DNA of 64,000 nt from Teichococcus coralli (GTDB taxonomy: Bacteria; Pseudomonadota; Alphaproteobacteria; Acetobacterales; Acetobacteraceae): NCBI RefSeq assembly GCF_009829925.1, contig NZ_SNVJ01000004.1, positions 186,001 through 250,000 on the forward strand, written 5' to 3'. Under the pieces are notes generated by a model. The model had not been told where the DNA came from. It made no database searches and was given only the letters and a program-made list of their open reading frames with translations. Of this stretch, positions 61,883 through 64,000 are shown one piece after another. Position numbers and translations under genes: made by a program. Position 1 is the stretch's first letter, and every line of letters starts with the position of its first letter.

Positions 61883-62944
61883 ATGGCGCCGTTCAGCTTG
61901 GACGTACTCCGCAAGCCGACCCGCTCCGACCTTTGGGCGGCTTCGCGCTTCACCCTCCAGACCGTGGCCGCCGTCCTGGTCTCCTACGGGCTTGCCAAAG
62001 CGCTGGGCCTGCCGGACGCGTCCTGGGCCGTGTTCTCCGCGCTCTTCGTCATCCAGGGCAGCATCGGCGGAACCGTGACCGCGGCCGCGGACCGTGTCCT
62101 CGGGGCGTGTCTCGGCGCGTCGCTGGCCCTGGCCTGCATCTTCGCGATCGGGCTCGGCGAATGGCGGACGGTGGCTTCGCTGGTGGCAGGCATCAGCGTC
62201 ATGGGGATTGTTGCCGGCATTTGGCCCAGGTTCAGCTACGGCCTGGTTCCGGTCGCCATTCTGGTCCTCGCGCCCGGCATCGAGGTGGTGGAGGACGCCC
62301 TCCTCAAGGTGATCGCCATCGCGCTTGGCTCCGGGGCAGGCGCCCTGTCGAGCCTGCTGGTGCTGCCCCAACGGGCGCATCTGGCCGCCCAGCGGCAGCT
62401 GGGCCATGCCGTTGCGGACTGCGGGGCGCTGCTTTCGGCCTGCATGACGAAGATGCTGACTCGGGATGCGCCGGACCTGAGCGCCGCTCATGCCCGCATC
62501 TCCGATGCGCTGGCGCAGGCGGGGAAGATGGCGCGGCAGAGCCATCCATGGCTGCGCCGCGGCTCGCCGCCGCATCGTCCCGCCGAGATTCTCCGCCAGG
62601 TGGAGCGGCTGTGGTACACGCTGGCCATGGTGGACCGCCTGAGCGGCCAGCCCTTGTCGGAGCGGGCCGGCGCCTTTCTGGCCGAACCCGTCCACGACGC
62701 GGCGCGGGAAGCGGAGTGCTTCCTGCGCGAGACCGGAAAGGCGCTGGCGCGGATGCAGCCGCCGCCGTCGTCGGAGCAGTTCCATGCCTGCATCCACGCC
62801 ATCACCGACGCGATGGACCGGCTGCACGCGGAGGGCGGCCTGACGCGGCCGGAGGCGGAGCGCACCTTTGGGCTTTCCTTTGCCTGGGAGCAGGTCAGCC
62901 ACGGCGTCGATGAGCTGCTGGCGCTGCTGCCGGAGCGCGCCTGA
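61883..62944 (+). CDS. FUSC family (aromatic acid exporter-like) membrane protein
   Basis: A 353-residue protein. Residues about 15-170 hold five or six hydrophobic helices (FTLQTVAAVLVSYGLAKALGL, WAVFSALFVIQGSIGGTV, GACLGASLALACIFAIGLG, LVPVAILVLAPG). Residues about 175-350 form a cytoplasmic helical domain. The pattern agrees with FUSC/ArAE proteins, which export aromatic acids such as hydroxybenzoate or fusaric acid. ATG 61883 was chosen; an in-frame start at 61808 adds low-similarity residues. It follows the E1 gene by 113 bases, with a half-copy of the dispersed repeat (61771-61812) between. Confidence 0.75.
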   Translation: MAPFSLDVLRKPTRSDLWAASRFTLQTVAAVLVSYGLAKALGLPDASWAVFSALFVIQGSIGGTVTAAADRVLGACLGASLALACIFAIGLGEWRTVASLVAGISVMGIVAGIWPRFSYGLVPVAILVLAPGIEVVEDALLKVIAIALGSGAGALSSLLVLPQRAHLAAQRQLGHAVADCGALLSACMTKMLTRDAPDLSAAHARISDALAQAGKMARQSHPWLRRGSPPHRPAEILRQVERLWYTLAMVDRLSGQPLSERAGAFLAEPVHDAAREAECFLRETGKALARMQPPPSSEQFHACIHAITDAMDRLHAEGGLTRPEAERTFGLSFAWEQVSHGVDELLALLPERA

Positions 62945-63179
62945 CGCGTCCGCCGCCGTGCCAGGGATCTTTCCTCGCGCATGGGGTCGCGATGCGGCGC
63001 TCGCCGGCCACGGGAGCGGCGGGGCCAGGAATCCGGCCCGCCCGCAGGCGAAGGACGCAAGGGGAAGGATGAGTTCTCCCGCAACCCCCCGCCTTTCCCC
63101 GCAGCTTCTTCCCGCATTCCGGTGCGGGCGTGCTCAAGCGGCGGGTCGAGGCCCGCAAGGCGGCTCACCGCCTCCCGGC

Positions 63180-64000
63180 CTACAGCTCGCCCCGCGTCGC
63201 CATCTGCTTGATGCGGTCACCCGTGCGGCAGGCGATCGCCTGGATCGTCAACGACGGGTTCACCCCGCCGACGGTCGGAAAGACCGAGCCGTCGCAGATC
63301 CAGAGGTTGCGGATGTCCCAGCTCCGGCAATCGGCATCCACGACGCTGGTGCGCGGATCACCGCCCATCCGCGCGCCGCCGTTCAGATGGCAAGTGTCAT
63401 CCTCCTGGCGCCAGATGTCCGTGGCGTCGATGGCGCCGAGCGCCTTCTCCATGAAGCCGAGCGAGTGGGCGATCAGCGCCTTGTCGTTGTCGCACCAGGA
63501 ATAGCTGACGCGCGGGACGGGCAGGCCATACTGGTCCTTGTCCTCCGCGAGCGTCACGCCGTTGCGCTCCTGCGGCAGCATCTCCCCCACGATCTTGAGG
63601 CCGACCTGATGGTTGTAGTCCTGCATCTCCTGCATCAGCGGCTCGCCCCAGAGGCCGTGAGCGTTGATCTGCGTGTTGGCCCAGAGCTGCGGCAGCGGGC
63701 CCTGGCTCATGTAGCAGTAGCCGCCGAAGAAATCCTTGTTGTCGTCATAGTTCCAGTGCTCGGTGATGGCGAGGGAGGGCGGCGCCTTGTAGGAGCGCAC
63801 CTCCGCTTCCATCTTGCCCCAGACCGCCTGGTTGGCCTGCACCATCAGGTACTTGCCGACCAGCCCGGAGCTGTTGGCGAGGCCCTGCGGGTAGCGCGCG
63901 GTGGCGGAGTTCAGCAGCAGGCGGGGCGTCTCGATCGAATAGCCGGCGACAACCACGTTGCGCGCCTTCTGGAAGCGCCAGCGCCCCTCCCGGTGATAGT
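63180..64000 (-). CDS. GMC family oxidoreductase, C-terminal part
   Basis: The 5' end lies right of the window; about 273 residues are visible. VVVAGYSIETPRLLLNSA is the second FAD-binding block of GMC proteins of the gluconate 2-dehydrogenase/sorbose type. The C-terminus has DDTCHLNGGARMGGDP, with the catalytic His-Asn pair region, and LWICDGSVFPTVGGVNPSLTIQAIA. It is close to membrane-linked gluconate/fructose dehydrogenase flavoprotein subunits. It should oxidise a polyol or sugar acid. It is convergent with the FUSC gene; the 235-base gap holds only short repeats. Confidence 0.87.
   Translation of the reverse strand, partial: YHREGRWRFQKARNVVVAGYSIETPRLLLNSATARYPQGLANSSGLVGKYLMVQANQAVWGKMEAEVRSYKAPPSLAITEHWNYDDNKDFFGGYCYMSQGPLPQLWANTQINAHGLWGEPLMQEMQDYNHQVGLKIVGEMLPQERNGVTLAEDKDQYGLPVPRVSYSWCDNDKALIAHSLGFMEKALGAIDATDIWRQEDDTCHLNGGARMGGDPRTSVVDADCRSWDIRNLWICDGSVFPTVGGVNPSLTIQAIACRTGDRIKQMATRGEL

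Overview
The window is high-GC DNA (strong G/C bias at third codon positions, many GTG/TTG starts, tightly overlapping genes) from an alphaproteobacterium. Gene content and style suggest an Acetobacteraceae member of the Roseomonas type: a Bug/TctC binding protein, FCD-type GntR regulators, branched-chain-type ABC importers, the chorismate mutase-hisC-prephenate dehydrogenase operon beside metX, and GGAAC/GTT general-stress promoters. This assignment is inference. I see 61 protein genes (two cut by the window edges) and one pseudogene. I see no rRNA, tRNA, CRISPR array, phage or intact insertion sequence.

Layout. 0-6.4 kb: end of a glutathione transferase gene, a VOC protein, an FkbM methyltransferase, a WecA/MraY-type sugar-phosphate transferase facing a YjbF-type lipoprotein, a CBS-BON protein behind a perfect FNR-type box, a flavin split-barrel protein and RadC. 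6.5-9.5 kb (minus strand): a twin-TM protein, etfB, etfA and 3-hydroxybutyryl-CoA dehydrogenase. 9.6-14.2 kb: MscS channel, ACT protein, TauE/SafE permease and LysR regulator. 14.5-18.6 kb: the aromatic amino acid operon and metX. 19-24 kb: a two-gene NAD-linked molybdenum formate dehydrogenase with a fused NuoE-NuoF diaphorase, then a YflT-like protein. 24.4-32.6 kb: a Pol-beta-like HhH protein, cysK, a Trk/Ktr potassium uptake pair, a long coiled-coil protein and a BTAD-TPR regulator.

32.6-34 kb holds the most unusual small locus. A 70-residue protein carries two copies of a DAGRVR-x-GAGMR motif, followed by a DUF6065-like protein. Upstream is an AT-rich island with PhoB/OmpR-style direct repeats. 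34-37 kb: TctC binding protein, GntR regulator and isopropylmalate/tartrate dehydrogenase-like enzyme. 37.3-48 kb is a stress and accessory region: CBS protein, alpha/beta hydrolase, phosphoribosyltransferase, an erythromycin esterase remnant, an acyl-CoA dehydrogenase/PIG-L/NodS-like methyltransferase/glycosyltransferase cluster, KatE catalase, a PPC-domain protein with an orphan sensory-rhodopsin-transducer-like protein, a metallo-beta-lactamase-fold protein and a small disordered protein. Three promoters here look like sigma-EcfG sites.

48-64 kb is a catabolic and uptake island. It contains a branched-chain-type ABC importer (with a LivM-LivG fusion), an AroE-like dehydrogenase, two GMC oxidoreductases, three SDRs, two GntR regulators, a fused alpha-beta 2-oxoacid dehydrogenase E1 next to GATTG-GATA-CAATC operators, and an FUSC transporter. 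The substrate cannot be told from the sequence.

Gene ends, mostly of convergent pairs, repeatedly carry a paired inverted repeat built on GGGGGAA-n-GAATTCCCCC. In two genes it supplies the stop codon, and at two places it forms an intrinsic terminator.
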